Source of the DNA: Pedosphaera sp.
Lineage (GTDB): Bacteria > Verrucomicrobiota > Verrucomicrobiia > Limisphaerales > SXQI01
Direction: 5' to 3'
Assembly: GCA_025359965.1 (NCBI GenBank)
Contig: JANYDC010000064.1
Location: 1-63,685 of the forward strand
DNA: 63,685 nucleotides
Of this stretch, positions 35,054 to 43,695 are shown in pieces. Below the pieces are notes generated by a model that was not told the DNA's origin, made no database searches, and saw nothing but the letters and a program-made list of their open reading frames with translations. Numbering within the stretch: position 1 is the stretch's first letter; the number at the start of each line of letters is the position of its first letter. Position numbers and translations under genes: made by a program.

Positions 35054-36130
35054 TTACGCAATGTCGAGGGATCGGGCAATTTCAGGAATTCCAGAACCGG
35101 CCTGAGCCTGAATCTGTGCGGTAATCTGAAATGCAAGGTCCAAGGCGAGTCGGGCGGATTCCCCGCTGACCACCGGAGTATGCTGTGCCACCACGCATTT
35201 GACAAATGATTCCAGCTCAAGTTTGAGAGGCTCGTCTTTGTTGATGGGAACTGGCTCACGCACGATGCGTTTGCCGCCAAATTCCGAAACGATGGTGCTA
35301 TCGCGGGCAGCCAGCAACTTCTTGAGGAGCGAGGACTCCTCCTCTCCTTCACGAGCGATTCGATAAATAAAACCTTCTTGGGCGCGGTAATCGAGAGAGA
35401 CGTAACTGACGCTGGGCCCGCCACTAAAAACTCGGATTTTGCGGAGCCGCTCAGGACTAATGCGGCTTGCGGTAAGGTTGGCCACACACCCGTTGGCAAA
35501 GCGAAGCCGGGCATTGGCGATATCCTCAGTTCGGCTAAGGACGGGAATTCCTACGGCATCGACGGCCACGACGGGTGATTTTACAAAAGCCAAAACCACA
35601 TCCAGGTCGTGAATCATCAAATCCAGAACCACGCCAATATCCGTGCTCCTAGCGGGAAAGGGTGAAAGCCGGTGGGCCTCAATAAAACGCGGATCACTGG
35701 CGACCGAGGTAAGGTAGGTAAAGACAGGGTTAAACCGTTCCACATGCCCTACCTGAAGGACGCAACGATTCTCCCTGGCCAACCTGACCAAGTCTGTAGC
35801 CTGTTCGGCCGAATCGGTCATAGGCTTTTCGACCAGCAAGTGCTTGCCCATGGCAAGCAGTTGACTGGCAAGCGCATGGTGGGTGGAGGTGGGAGTGACC
35901 ACGTTGAGCGCATCAGCTTTAGTGGCGGCGGCTTCGACTGAAGCAAATGCCTGGACGTGGTACTTGTCGGCAATCTTTCGGGCTGTCTCAGAATGGACAT
36001 CGTAAACGCCCACGAAGCTGACTTTGCCTGCGGCAGCAAGATCGGCATAAAGTCGCGCGTGCTCCTTGCCCAAAGAACCGGTACCCAGCACCGCAACTCG
36101 AAGAAGGGGCTGAGGTGTTTCAGAACTCAT
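35054..36130 (-). CDS. Gfo/Idh/MocA-family oxidoreductase, GnnA-like
   Basis: 358-aa NAD(P)-dependent sugar oxidoreductase. The Rossmann part has 'VAVLGTGSLGKEHARLYAD' and the family lysine is in 'KHLLVEKPM' with Glu-Lys-Pro. The segment 'VLQVGHVERFNPVFTYL' and the later 'DLMIHDLDVVLAFVKSPV' recall the UDP-N-acetylglucosamine 3-dehydrogenase (GnnA) subgroup associated with lipid A synthesis. No lpx genes are in the window to support that role, so the exact substrate is a guess. It starts 14 bases after the glucose-dehydrogenase-like gene and is probably cotranscribed with it. Confidence 0.88.
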   Translation of the reverse strand: MSSETPQPLLRVAVLGTGSLGKEHARLYADLAAAGKVSFVGVYDVHSETARKIADKYHVQAFASVEAAATKADALNVVTPTSTHHALASQLLAMGKHLLVEKPMTDSAEQATDLVRLARENRCVLQVGHVERFNPVFTYLTSVASDPRFIEAHRLSPFPARSTDIGVVLDLMIHDLDVVLAFVKSPVVAVDAVGIPVLSRTEDIANARLRFANGCVANLTASRISPERLRKIRVFSGGPSVSYVSLDYRAQEGFIYRIAREGEEESSLLKKLLAARDSTIVSEFGGKRIVREPVPINKDEPLKLELESFVKCVVAQHTPVVSGESARLALDLAFQITAQIQAQAGSGIPEIARSLDIA

Positions 36131-36144
36131 GCGGAGGTTCCAAC

Positions 36145-37260
36145 CTAATGGAGGGAGATCACGTTTTTGATGCCACCCTTTTCTTCACCCACCAGCAGAT
36201 CGCGGTATTCCTCAATGGACTTCCGGGAGGTGATTATTTGGCTCAACGCGGCAGGCCAATGAGCTTTGAAATAGGACAAGTCTTCGATAGCATTGGAAAA
36301 AGCGCGACGATCGGCATTAACTGTTCCAACAATCGCCTGATTCTTGAGAACGATATTTCTCATGAGCTGATCGCCAAAAACCGGGATGGATTTGCCCGGA
36401 GCAGGAATCCCCGTGAAAATATAGATCCCGTTCTGGCCCAGTTGGAGCATGACATCGAAGTTGAAGGAGGAAATACCGGAAGCCTCGTAAATTAGATCAA
36501 TATTGCCGACTCGAGCCGCCATATCCACTGAGGAGACTTGTTTTGCTGAAATGTATTCGGCACCAAAAGACTCAACCAACTCGGATTTAGGGTTAGGCTT
36601 GGGTGAACGCGAGTAAACGAAGGTACGGAACCCTCTTGCCACCAAGGCCATAGCACCCAAAATACCAATGGGACCCGCCCCAAGAACGACCGCGTTAAGG
36701 CCTTCACCGGGGCGCGCTAGAGTCGCATTCTTGCGCACCCAAGGCAGACGCTCCTGGGTTTTCCATACTTGGGCCAAGCCTTTTTCGGCCACAGTCAGTG
36801 GTTCCACCAAGACAGCAACGTCGCGAAGGTGGGCGGGGACTTGATTGAGATACTGAGGGCGATCGACGAAATACTCAGTCATGTACCCGTGATACATCTT
36901 TATTCCGCGCTCCACAAAATCGCCGGTGGCACAAAAATCCTGCAATTCCTGAGAGCAGGGCTGACACTCAGAATGCTGGCAGGGACGCCGCACCGAAGGT
37001 ACGACGAGATCGCCCTTTCTCACACTTGAGACCGCACTTCCAACCTCCACCACTTCTCCAAGAGCCTCGTGGCCAATGACTAAGTAGGAACTCCCTACGG
37101 GAGGGGCACCGTATACGAAGGTGCATATCTCCCGATCAGTACCACAAATACCCACCTCCAATACCTTCACTTTCACCTCATTATCAGATGAAATTTGCGG
37201 AGTGGGATGATCCAGAAGCTGGATTTTTTCCTCTTTTTGATAAACGGCGACGGCTCGCAT
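36145..37260 (-). CDS. Zinc-type glucose/sugar dehydrogenase (MDR family)
   Basis: 371 aa. It has the medium-chain dehydrogenase layout: catalytic Zn ligand in 'VGICGTDREI', 'GHEALGEVVEVG', structural Cys cluster 'CQHSECQPCSQELQDFC', and the Rossmann motif 'VVLGAGPIGILGAMAL'. The sequence 'RGIKMYHGYMTEYFVDRPQYL' and 'VEPLTVAEKGL' match the archaeal-type glucose 1-dehydrogenase branch. It is upstream of the Gfo/Idh/MocA gene in a likely two-gene operon, which suggests a pathway oxidising and reducing related sugars. Confidence 0.9.
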   Translation of the reverse strand: MRAVAVYQKEEKIQLLDHPTPQISSDNEVKVKVLEVGICGTDREICTFVYGAPPVGSSYLVIGHEALGEVVEVGSAVSSVRKGDLVVPSVRRPCQHSECQPCSQELQDFCATGDFVERGIKMYHGYMTEYFVDRPQYLNQVPAHLRDVAVLVEPLTVAEKGLAQVWKTQERLPWVRKNATLARPGEGLNAVVLGAGPIGILGAMALVARGFRTFVYSRSPKPNPKSELVESFGAEYISAKQVSSVDMAARVGNIDLIYEASGISSFNFDVMLQLGQNGIYIFTGIPAPGKSIPVFGDQLMRNIVLKNQAIVGTVNADRRAFSNAIEDLSYFKAHWPAALSQIITSRKSIEEYRDLLVGEEKGGIKNVISLH

Positions 37261-37426
37261 GACTGGTTAATGATCCAAAACGGTAAATAACTGTGCTACA
37301 ATATGTTAAAGGCGTCGAGAACTTAATGCGGGACAGTTTTTGCATAATTGGACATTAAGACAGTGGCATGTGTCCTGCTTTGATACATTTATCCTCACAA
37401 ATGAGGAAATGACCCGTACGAAATAG

Positions 37427-37882
37427 ATGAATAACGCCTGCAAAACTCTCGCGCTCGCCGGATTGTCTACTATTGTTTGCGCAGCAAATACACAACCTGA
37501 TACCGCAGGCCTCTTTGGTCCATCTCAAGACTTTCCAATAAAGGAGTGGATAACAACGGCTTGGCACTCTCGGCCGGTTCGACGGATACTCACTATTCAG
37601 TCACACAAAACCCCCCACCCCACGGCGTCCAGCACAGCGATCGTGTTTGGGGATTCGTCTCGTAGAGAAAACGGAGGTCCCTACGCACTCAACAATCCGG
37701 GGTCAAAGCGGATTCGACCCTTGGACGACACGCTGAGCCGCGTGGCTAAGGTAACAGGTTCCTATGCTCCTCGCCTTGCCTTGTCTGTGGCCCCAAGTGC
37801 CGACCTAAACACCCTGTCGCCGGATTATGAATCCCCCCTCACAGCCGTGCCCGAAACAAGCTCAATGATACGTTGGGCCTAA
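37427..37882 (+). pseudogene. Frameshifted remnant of an exported beta-domain protein
   Basis: One open frame of 151 codons starts 'MNNACKTLALAGLSTIVCA', a signal-peptide-like start. The downstream amino acids in this frame look random until 'GGPYALNNPGSKRIRPLDD' and 'GSYAPRLAL'. Between about 37530 and 37645 the +1 frame instead reads 'SNKGVDNNGLALSAGSTDTHYSV'. Together the pieces follow the order 'NTGVDxxGxxLxxGxxDPHYxV ... GPWxxNNxxSKWI ... GxYxxRLxF' that I know from exported domains of Verrucomicrobiota and Planctomycetota PEP-CTERM proteins. At least two frameshifts are needed to join them. I therefore call a decayed gene rather than a real 151-aa protein. Confidence 0.6.
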
Positions 37883-37919
37883 TGGGACAAGTGGGATCGC
37901 GCTTGTTGCGCCGTAAAAA

Positions 37920-38076
37920 ACTGACCAAGAGTCAGTAATCTGAAGAATTTCTCCGGCTCGGGTTGTGTGATTCGGACGGGGACAGTTTCGCGGAAGCGCG
38001 AAACCCAGGTGAGAGAGACACTTGGGCGGTTGGCGGCGGCTGAAGAAGGAGAGAGCTTCAGCCGCTGCCTTTTTTT
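37920..38076 (+). ncRNA. Candidate structured RNA with four successive hairpins and a U-tract
   Basis: In 157 bases there are four hairpins: ACTGAC/GTCAGT (37920-37936), TTTCGCG-GAAG-CGCGAAA (37986-38003), CCCAGGTG/CACTTGGG with one G-U pair (38004-38026), and GCGGCTGAAG/CTTCAGCCGC (38036-38065). The last is followed by seven T residues. The density of stems and the terminal U-run suggest an independent small RNA or the 3' part of a longer non-coding transcript. No gene follows on this strand for 3.6 kb, so a riboswitch is unlikely. A competing view is that it is just the 3' end and terminator of the decayed gene upstream. Confidence 0.4.
38036..38076 (+). terminator. Intrinsic terminator
   Basis: A 10-bp perfect stem GCGGCTGAAG/CTTCAGCCGC with a 10-base loop is followed by TGCC and seven T residues. 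Direction is plus; the minus strand shows an A-run before the hairpin and no T-run after it. It ends the transcript of the candidate RNA or of the pseudogene region. Confidence 0.85.
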
Positions 38077-38295
38077 GTCCCTGGCACGCTTTGCTCTGAA
38101 TTCAGGGGGCACTCCTCAAAAAGATTCTCTCTACTTTAATAAGAGTCACGAGTCTCACGCGGAGATCTCGTTTATACCCAGCAATGCTCAATTTCCACCG
38201 CACAGAGGTGAAACATGGCTGCGATCAAACCTCAAGCAATTCGGCCACGAGACAAGTTTCAAAGGAACGCAGTCGACGCACCATAGGTGATCGGG

Positions 38296-39672
38296 TCAAG
38301 ATTTCGAATCCATTTCGCTGAGATGCTTCACATGGTGCAGGACACGCAAGTGAATGGTATGAATGATGTGATCCGACCAAAGCTGCCAGTAGTTTGCCGG
38401 CCAAAGCCCATGCTGATACCAAGTTGTGCCCTCGATTTGAGTGCGACCTCCCGCCAAGGGCGTCAGGCGAAACTGACCTTTCTTAGAGACAAAGAAATTG
38501 GTCAGGTGCGGTGGATGGATTACTCGGTATGGCGTCCACTCCTGCATTGGGGCTGGATTCGCAGTCACGGAGAATTTGAGTAAGTAAGGCTTGTCCCAGA
38601 CCTCGATTGGTTCGACAAATGAGCCGGTGGAGAAGACGCAACGCCTAATGGCACCGGGACCGGACCCGGTGATTTCCGCACGAATCGGATAAGCCAGCCC
38701 GAGTTTGAATATGGCCTCTTCAGGCGGAGGCAGCTCCGAAAACTCCACAACGTTTTTCCAAACATGCTCGATAGGGGCATCCACCTCCACAACCGTGACC
38801 ACGCTGAGCAATGGCGGCTGATCCGGCCGCATTGCCTCGGTGCCCAACATCAACGGCAAAGCAAGAAAGGGCACGCAGCAGAGATGAGTTCGGCGGCACC
38901 GCCAGCGGGTGTCCTGAACCACGTGCCCCACGAGGGCTCCCATGGCCGCGAGAATATATGCCAAGGGCGCTGCCATCAGAATGCAGATTACTCCCTCAAG
39001 GGCCACGGCCAGCAAAACAATGCCAGCCAGCGTCACGGCAAGCATGGCTACACCGATGCTTTCGCCTGCGCTTCTTCGCTCTCCAACGCCGTGCAGGATC
39101 GAGGCAAGAAATCCCATCGCGAATGGTGTGCCCGCAAACAATCCCCAGCCGTATTCGTGCAGAATCGTTGTACTCAAGGCAGTGGCCGCCACCGCCAGCA
39201 GAACGCTGATTGCCATCGCCATGCCCGCGCTGGCCAGTTTGGACGAGGGAACCCATTTCCACGGTCGACATGCAACTTCGTTCCAAGCGGCAACCTTCTC
39301 CGGAACCAACCCAAGCGCGACGAACAGGAACCATTTCAAAATCGGAATCACGAAAAGGACGGCAAGCCAGAGTGGCAGTCGTGCATTACGAAGTCGCTTT
39401 AAGCAGAGCATCACCCCACTCCACAAAAACGGCAAAGCTGCCAAAAGCAGGAGCGCGAATTTCCCAGGAGTTTGGGTGGGAGACGAGCCTTCGATCCAAG
39501 GGAATGGCTGCCCAAAGTAGCTGAAGATCGACCACCCCCTATGAAATACTGTCCAGAAGAGAAGGCGGTCGAGATTGTATTTGAGTATGAATAGGATGAA
39601 CGCCCACAGGATGAATGAGCCGCGAGTGACTTCGCCATCCCACCGCCAAAGATCGAATAATTTGAGCTTCAT
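38296..39672 (-). CDS. DUF805-like membrane protein fused to an SRPBCC domain
   Basis: 458 aa. The N-terminal half has about eight membrane segments and starts like DUF805 proteins ('LFDLWRWDGEVTRGSFILW', 'CLKRLRNARLPLWLAVLF'). From about residue 300 a soluble domain begins 'VVTVVEVDAPIEHVWKNVVEF', the typical first strand and helix of the SRPBCC (polyketide-cyclase/START-like) fold, and continues 'GSFVEPIEVWDKPYLLKFSV' and 'GRTQIEGTTWYQHGLWP'. Such domains bind hydrophobic ligands. It lies downstream of the wax-synthase-like fusion and its small membrane partner on the same strand, which suggests a lipid-related function. Confidence 0.78.
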   Translation of the reverse strand: MKLKLFDLWRWDGEVTRGSFILWAFILFILKYNLDRLLFWTVFHRGWSIFSYFGQPFPWIEGSSPTQTPGKFALLLLAALPFLWSGVMLCLKRLRNARLPLWLAVLFVIPILKWFLFVALGLVPEKVAAWNEVACRPWKWVPSSKLASAGMAMAISVLLAVAATALSTTILHEYGWGLFAGTPFAMGFLASILHGVGERRSAGESIGVAMLAVTLAGIVLLAVALEGVICILMAAPLAYILAAMGALVGHVVQDTRWRCRRTHLCCVPFLALPLMLGTEAMRPDQPPLLSVVTVVEVDAPIEHVWKNVVEFSELPPPEEAIFKLGLAYPIRAEITGSGPGAIRRCVFSTGSFVEPIEVWDKPYLLKFSVTANPAPMQEWTPYRVIHPPHLTNFFVSKKGQFRLTPLAGGRTQIEGTTWYQHGLWPANYWQLWSDHIIHTIHLRVLHHVKHLSEMDSKS

Positions 39673-39801
39673 GGAGAATGATTTGAATGAGTACTGATTT
39701 TCTCTCGCGCGAACGATCGAGTTTCCCTCGGCTTATCAAGTGGGGCGTCTCGAACATTCGACCGGAAAAAGAACGAAACAAGAACAGTCTTTTGGGTTTG
39801 G

Positions 39802-40206
39802 TCATTTGAGAGCCACCCAGCCGTAAACAAACGGAAGGCAGGTGAAGGCGAAATTGGCTGCTGCGAGGCCGAGGCGACGCCAACGACTTGTGAGATAGGG
39901 ACGCAGATCGAACACGAACGTCCCGACGACGAACCTCAAGCTCCAGAACAGGGCAAGGAAGCCGCAGACTGAACGGGCGAGCGGCGTTCCTGCCGCAATT
40001 TGATCGGCAAGAAAAAAAGTGCCGAGGCCGAAGCAAATCAGGCACAGACCAATGAAAGAGTAGTAAACCCAGAAAAGCTGGCGGATGAATTTGGGCAGTC
40101 TACTAAGGTGATCGCGCAGCCCAACGACACCCGGCATGAGCAATCCGGCGGCGATCAGTCCAAGGTAGGTGAGAGCGGTGAATTTCAGAATCAAGACTGT
40201 GTTCAT
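39802..40206 (-). CDS. Small four-helix membrane protein (134 aa)
   Basis: No named family recognised. Four membrane segments can be seen ('ILKFTALTYLGLIAAGLLM', 'LFWVYYSFIGLCLICFGLG', 'SVCGFLALFWSLRFVVG' and 'LAAANFAFTCLPFVYGW'). The start overlaps the stop of the upstream DCC/wax-synthase fusion by four bases (ATGA), so the two are likely made together and may form a complex. Confidence 0.75.
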   Translation of the reverse strand: MNTVLILKFTALTYLGLIAAGLLMPGVVGLRDHLSRLPKFIRQLFWVYYSFIGLCLICFGLGTFFLADQIAAGTPLARSVCGFLALFWSLRFVVGTFVFDLRPYLTSRWRRLGLAAANFAFTCLPFVYGWVALK

Positions 40207-41453
40207 ATCAAATTTGAAAAGCCGCCAATGGATTGCAACATGGGCAGAATGACGTTCCTTACAAAAGGAGGGTGGAAAAGCAATATCACTGGAGCTGCAA
40301 CAATGACCAAGGCGAACGAGCGGCCGCGCCAGCCGTTACCCAAACCAAAAGTCCGTCCCACCCTGCTGCGCTCAAACAGCACCGCCACGCCCTGAAGGAG
40401 AAAGTACGCGGTTGGCAGACCGTACCCACCGCAGGCAGGCAAGGAAATCACCATGTCATGGACCACACCCGACACAAGAAACGTCGCCAAGGTGGCCCAA
40501 GCTACGCCGAGAGGGCGCGCAAGTTTGCGAAAAACCAAATCGTTTGCGAGCGCATTGAAAGCGGTGTTCCAACGATTCCCCCAAAAATCGGCGAGCGAGG
40601 TAGCGAAGAGCGGGGCCCGCATCAGTGGTTTTGCGTCGCGGCCAGCCGCGCGCCAAGCGAGGGACAGCAGTTGAAAGAAGCCGAAGTGCAGCGTCATCAC
40701 GGCACCAACCATTCCGAGCCAACCAGTGAGAAGTGGGTTGCGATGGAAAGGGTGAAAGACCGCAAGAAAGACGAGAAACAAGCCCACCATGGTCTCCACC
40801 CAAGCGATCAGCCATAAGCCCATTTTCGGAGGCGCGACCAATCTGCCGCCCAGAAAAGCCTCCGCATCCATTCCCGGCCAAGCAAAGAGGTATGCTAAGG
40901 AGCTTCCGTACGACAAATGCTTTGTGGCTCGGCGCAGGCTTAGCCATTTGCAGCCATAAAATATCGCGAACGACAAAAGCCACATGAACACCCAGTTGGG
41001 CAGCATTTTCCGGAAGGCAATGGCGAAAGCCGGAAGCAGCACCAGAGGCAGCAGGTCACGCGCGGGATAATGACGGTGGACCTTACAGACACCGCCTACA
41101 CAATGCCGGTTCGCGGCAATAACGCGATAGACCCTGTACAAAAACCACCTTGATCCAGGTACTTTGCTGAAAAGCCAAAGCGGCCAGGCCCACCAGATAC
41201 GCCGTGCGATTTCCACCACCGCCTCAGCTCCACCGAGATTACGACCATCGATCAACAACAGGCGCATTTCGCCGAGTGGCGCATCGCCCCTCAAGCCGAG
41301 ATGCCGCACGCCTTTGGTCGATTGAAGAGTGTGAAACTGAAACCCCTGATGAACCATCAACCGCTCCACCCGAAGCGCCCATTTGCAGCACAGACGACAC
41401 TCGCCGTCGTAGAACAGCCAGCCGACGAATCCGACATTAACAGACTTGCTCAC
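40203..41453 (-). CDS. DCC thiol-disulfide oxidoreductase domain fused to wax-synthase-like MBOAT domain
   Basis: 416 aa from GTG 41453, the first start that leaves the DCC motif near the N-terminus; the longer open frame reads through the upstream control region. Residues about 8-125 form a DUF393 domain with 'WLFYDGECRLCCKW' and 'CVGGVCKVHRHYPARDLL'. The rest is a membrane domain of about eight segments, with the wax-synthase/MBOAT-type block 'FWGNRWNTAFNALANDLVF' and 'FLVSGVVHDMVISLPA', where the 'SGxxHD' histidine is the likely acyl-transfer residue. A thiol-redox domain fused to an O-acyltransferase is unusual. The 134-aa membrane protein overlaps its stop. Confidence 0.78.
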   Translation of the reverse strand: MSKSVNVGFVGWLFYDGECRLCCKWALRVERLMVHQGFQFHTLQSTKGVRHLGLRGDAPLGEMRLLLIDGRNLGGAEAVVEIARRIWWAWPLWLFSKVPGSRWFLYRVYRVIAANRHCVGGVCKVHRHYPARDLLPLVLLPAFAIAFRKMLPNWVFMWLLSFAIFYGCKWLSLRRATKHLSYGSSLAYLFAWPGMDAEAFLGGRLVAPPKMGLWLIAWVETMVGLFLVFLAVFHPFHRNPLLTGWLGMVGAVMTLHFGFFQLLSLAWRAAGRDAKPLMRAPLFATSLADFWGNRWNTAFNALANDLVFRKLARPLGVAWATLATFLVSGVVHDMVISLPACGGYGLPTAYFLLQGVAVLFERSRVGRTFGLGNGWRGRSFALVIVAAPVILLFHPPFVRNVILPMLQSIGGFSNLI

Positions 41454-41507
41454 GGAATGCTGTGTTTTAACGAGAAACGTGCGTAGGCCCGCGCTATTTC
41501 TTTTATT

Positions 41508-41521
41508 TCTGTCACTACAGA
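41508..41521. promoter_or_regulatory. Inverted repeat, possible GntR operator
   Basis: TCTGT-CACT-ACAGA is a perfect 5-base inverted repeat, followed directly by a partial copy (ATACAGACT). It lies 158 bases upstream of the GntR-type regulator gene, within the divergent region shared with the DCC/wax-synthase gene. Autoregulation is common for this family; the assignment is by position only. Confidence 0.35.
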
Positions 41522-41678
41522 CAATACAGACTATCCACGTTAGAGTCAATGATTGTTTTGGCGTGCGCAGCACGCCTTCGCGATGGCGGTACGATTTATG
41601 CGGTATCCACTTGGATAACTCACTCAGGTGGAGAAAAACTTGCTTCCACCAAACTTCGTTGGTACATGACTTGTGGCT

Positions 41679-42530
41679 ATGCCACCTGTTAATTCAACGT
41701 TCACGGAATTGCAGCACATTGTGCGCGATCCGATTTACCATCAACTGCATACGCATCTCATGCGTCTGATCCAGCGCGGCACCTATGCCTCGGGTTCTCA
41801 ATTTCTTACGGAACGCCAGGTGGCGGAAAAGTTCCAAGTCAGCCGTGTCACAGCGAACAAAGCCCTTTCGCATATGGTGGTCAGCGGTTGCCTTGAATTT
41901 CGAAGAGGCGTTGGAACTTTTGTAAAGGCGAAAGCACTCGAAAATGACCTTCGCTCGTTGGACAGTTTTACGGCCAAGACGGAGGCCACCGGGCTTAGCG
42001 CCTCGACACGGGTGCTCGTCTTTCGGACCCTAAAAGCGGCCAAAGCACCTCCCGAGGTGGCACACTCATTGGGGCTCAAGCCCGCTGAAAAAATATTTTA
42101 CTGTGAACGCCTTCGGCTTGCCGGAGATGCTCCGGTCATTTTCGAGCAGCGTTACATCGCGGCACATCGTTGCCCCGGGCTGAAAAGGGTGGATTTAGAG
42201 GGTTCATTCTACGAGCTTCTGGAGAGCAAGTTTAACCTTAAGCCGACTGAGGCCAAGCAAAGCATTCGAGCAGTGGCCGCAGAAGGACGACAGGCCCAAC
42301 TCCTCGAAGTTGGCGAAGGAAGTCCTGCCCTTTGGGTCCACGCGGTGGGGTTGGCCGAGGTTGCGATCTGGGTCGAAGACACGTACTATCGCGGCGACCA
42401 CTACGAATTTACCAACCAGATAAACCCCGGGCATCTCGGGCAGCAGTCGGGCTTTGCTTTGTCGGCCCGCGCCGCCGCTCCCCTGCCCTCTGCACCCATC
42501 GATCAAAATGAAACCACTGCATCAAATTAA
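41679..42530 (+). CDS. GntR-family transcriptional regulator with UTRA ligand domain
   Basis: 283 aa from ATG 41679 (a GTG two codons earlier is possible). Residues about 15-80 form the winged helix ('PIYHQLHTHLMRLIQRGTY', 'LTERQVAEKFQVSRVTANKAL', 'GCLEFRRGVGTFV'). Residues about 95-255 form the UTRA effector domain ('RVLVFRTLKAAKAPPEVAH', 'IFYCERLRLAGDAPVIFEQ', 'SFYELLESKFNLKPTEAKQSI'). HutC-type members bind small catabolites and repress the adjacent operon. Its end overlaps the oxidoreductase start by 23 bases, tying it to the three-enzyme operon downstream. Confidence 0.93.
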   Translation: MPPVNSTFTELQHIVRDPIYHQLHTHLMRLIQRGTYASGSQFLTERQVAEKFQVSRVTANKALSHMVVSGCLEFRRGVGTFVKAKALENDLRSLDSFTAKTEATGLSASTRVLVFRTLKAAKAPPEVAHSLGLKPAEKIFYCERLRLAGDAPVIFEQRYIAAHRCPGLKRVDLEGSFYELLESKFNLKPTEAKQSIRAVAAEGRQAQLLEVGEGSPALWVHAVGLAEVAIWVEDTYYRGDHYEFTNQINPGHLGQQSGFALSARAAAPLPSAPIDQNETTASN

Positions 42531-43674
42531 GGCCGGCGTGATCGGCACCGGCTTTATTGGCCCGGTCCATGTCGAAGCTCTCAAGCGTTTGGGTGTCCAA
42601 GTGACGGCGGTGTGCGGCTCGGCACGAAGCGCGATGGCAGTGGCCGACAGGTTTGGCATCCCGCAAGTGTTCGGAGATTACGACTACAAGAGGATGATCC
42701 GCGAATCAGGCGCGGACGTGGTCCACATCACTTCGCCAAACAAGGATCATTTCGCACAAGCCAAGGCCGTCCTAGCGGCCGGGTTACATTGCATCTGCGA
42801 GAAGCCACTCGCCATGAATACGCGGGAGACTGGCGCATTGGTTAAGGTTGCGGCCTCCGGGAAGAGCGGTTCTGGTCAGGCCCTTGTTCTGGCGGTTAAC
42901 TACAACATCCGGTTTTATCCGGCTGTGTTGCAGATGAGGGCAATGGTCGCGAGAGGAGATCTGGGGGAAATCATTCATGTCAACGGCAGCTATTTGCAGG
43001 ACTGGCTGCTCAAACCGACGGATTACAACTGGCGACTATTGCCCAAGGAAGGCGGCGCTCTGAGGGCGGTGGCAGATATCGGCACGCATTGGATGGATAT
43101 GGCAGGCTTCATTCTCGGAAGTCCGGTTAAACAAGTTCTGGCAGACATGAACACGTTTCACAAAACGCGCAGCCGCCCTGCGGGCGAGGTGAAATCTTTC
43201 AGCACCATTTCTGCGGATGCAAAACTCGACTCCTACAAAGTCACCACAGAAGATTACGCAAATGTCCTTCTCCATTATGCCTGCGGAGCAAGGGCGAACC
43301 TCGGGATATCGCAGGTGGCGGCAGGGCGGAAAAACTGCATTCGTGTGGAAATCTACGGTACAAAACAAAGCGTTTGGTGGAACTCGGAGAACCCCGATAT
43401 GATCCACATGGGTCGTCGTGATTCCGCCAATGCGACCGCCTTCCGCGCCTGCGCCGAGTTTGCCGATGCCGCGGGATACACCGATTATCCGGGCGGACAT
43501 GTTGAAGGATTTCCCGATACCTTCAAAATGCTGTACCGAAATATTTACGGCCGGATCGCGGGTGATACAACTCAACCTGCTCTCTTCGCCACAGCGGCGG
43601 ACGGCCACCACGAAGTCGAACTCTGCGACGCAATCCTGCGAAGCCATCGCGAGAAAAAATGGATCAAAGTCTAA
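42508..43674 (+). CDS. Gfo/Idh/MocA-family sugar or polyol oxidoreductase
   Basis: 388 aa starting at ATG 42508, inside the end of the regulator gene. The Rossmann motif is 'KAGVIGTGFIGPVHVEAL', the family lysine is in 'HCICEKPLAMN', and the catalytic Asp/His region appears as 'AVADIGTHWMDMAGFILG'. The segment 'LQDWLLKPTDYNWRLLPKEGG' is typical of a branch of these enzymes that act on glycosides, myo-inositol or 3-keto sugars. With the isomerase and aldolase that follow it probably oxidises the first substrate of the pathway using NAD. Confidence 0.92.
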   Translation: MKPLHQIKAGVIGTGFIGPVHVEALKRLGVQVTAVCGSARSAMAVADRFGIPQVFGDYDYKRMIRESGADVVHITSPNKDHFAQAKAVLAAGLHCICEKPLAMNTRETGALVKVAASGKSGSGQALVLAVNYNIRFYPAVLQMRAMVARGDLGEIIHVNGSYLQDWLLKPTDYNWRLLPKEGGALRAVADIGTHWMDMAGFILGSPVKQVLADMNTFHKTRSRPAGEVKSFSTISADAKLDSYKVTTEDYANVLLHYACGARANLGISQVAAGRKNCIRVEIYGTKQSVWWNSENPDMIHMGRRDSANATAFRACAEFADAAGYTDYPGGHVEGFPDTFKMLYRNIYGRIAGDTTQPALFATAADGHHEVELCDAILRSHREKKWIKV

Positions 43675-43695
43675 CCCTTCGCAAAACAACTTCAT

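Noticed and set aside
37879..38112. 77-codon minus-strand frame antisense to the hairpins
   Set aside because: No start signal; composition reflects the reverse of the structured region.
37967..38290. 107-codon plus-strand frame over the four-hairpin region
   Set aside because: It crosses a strong terminator with a T-run and the encoded sequence is not family-like.
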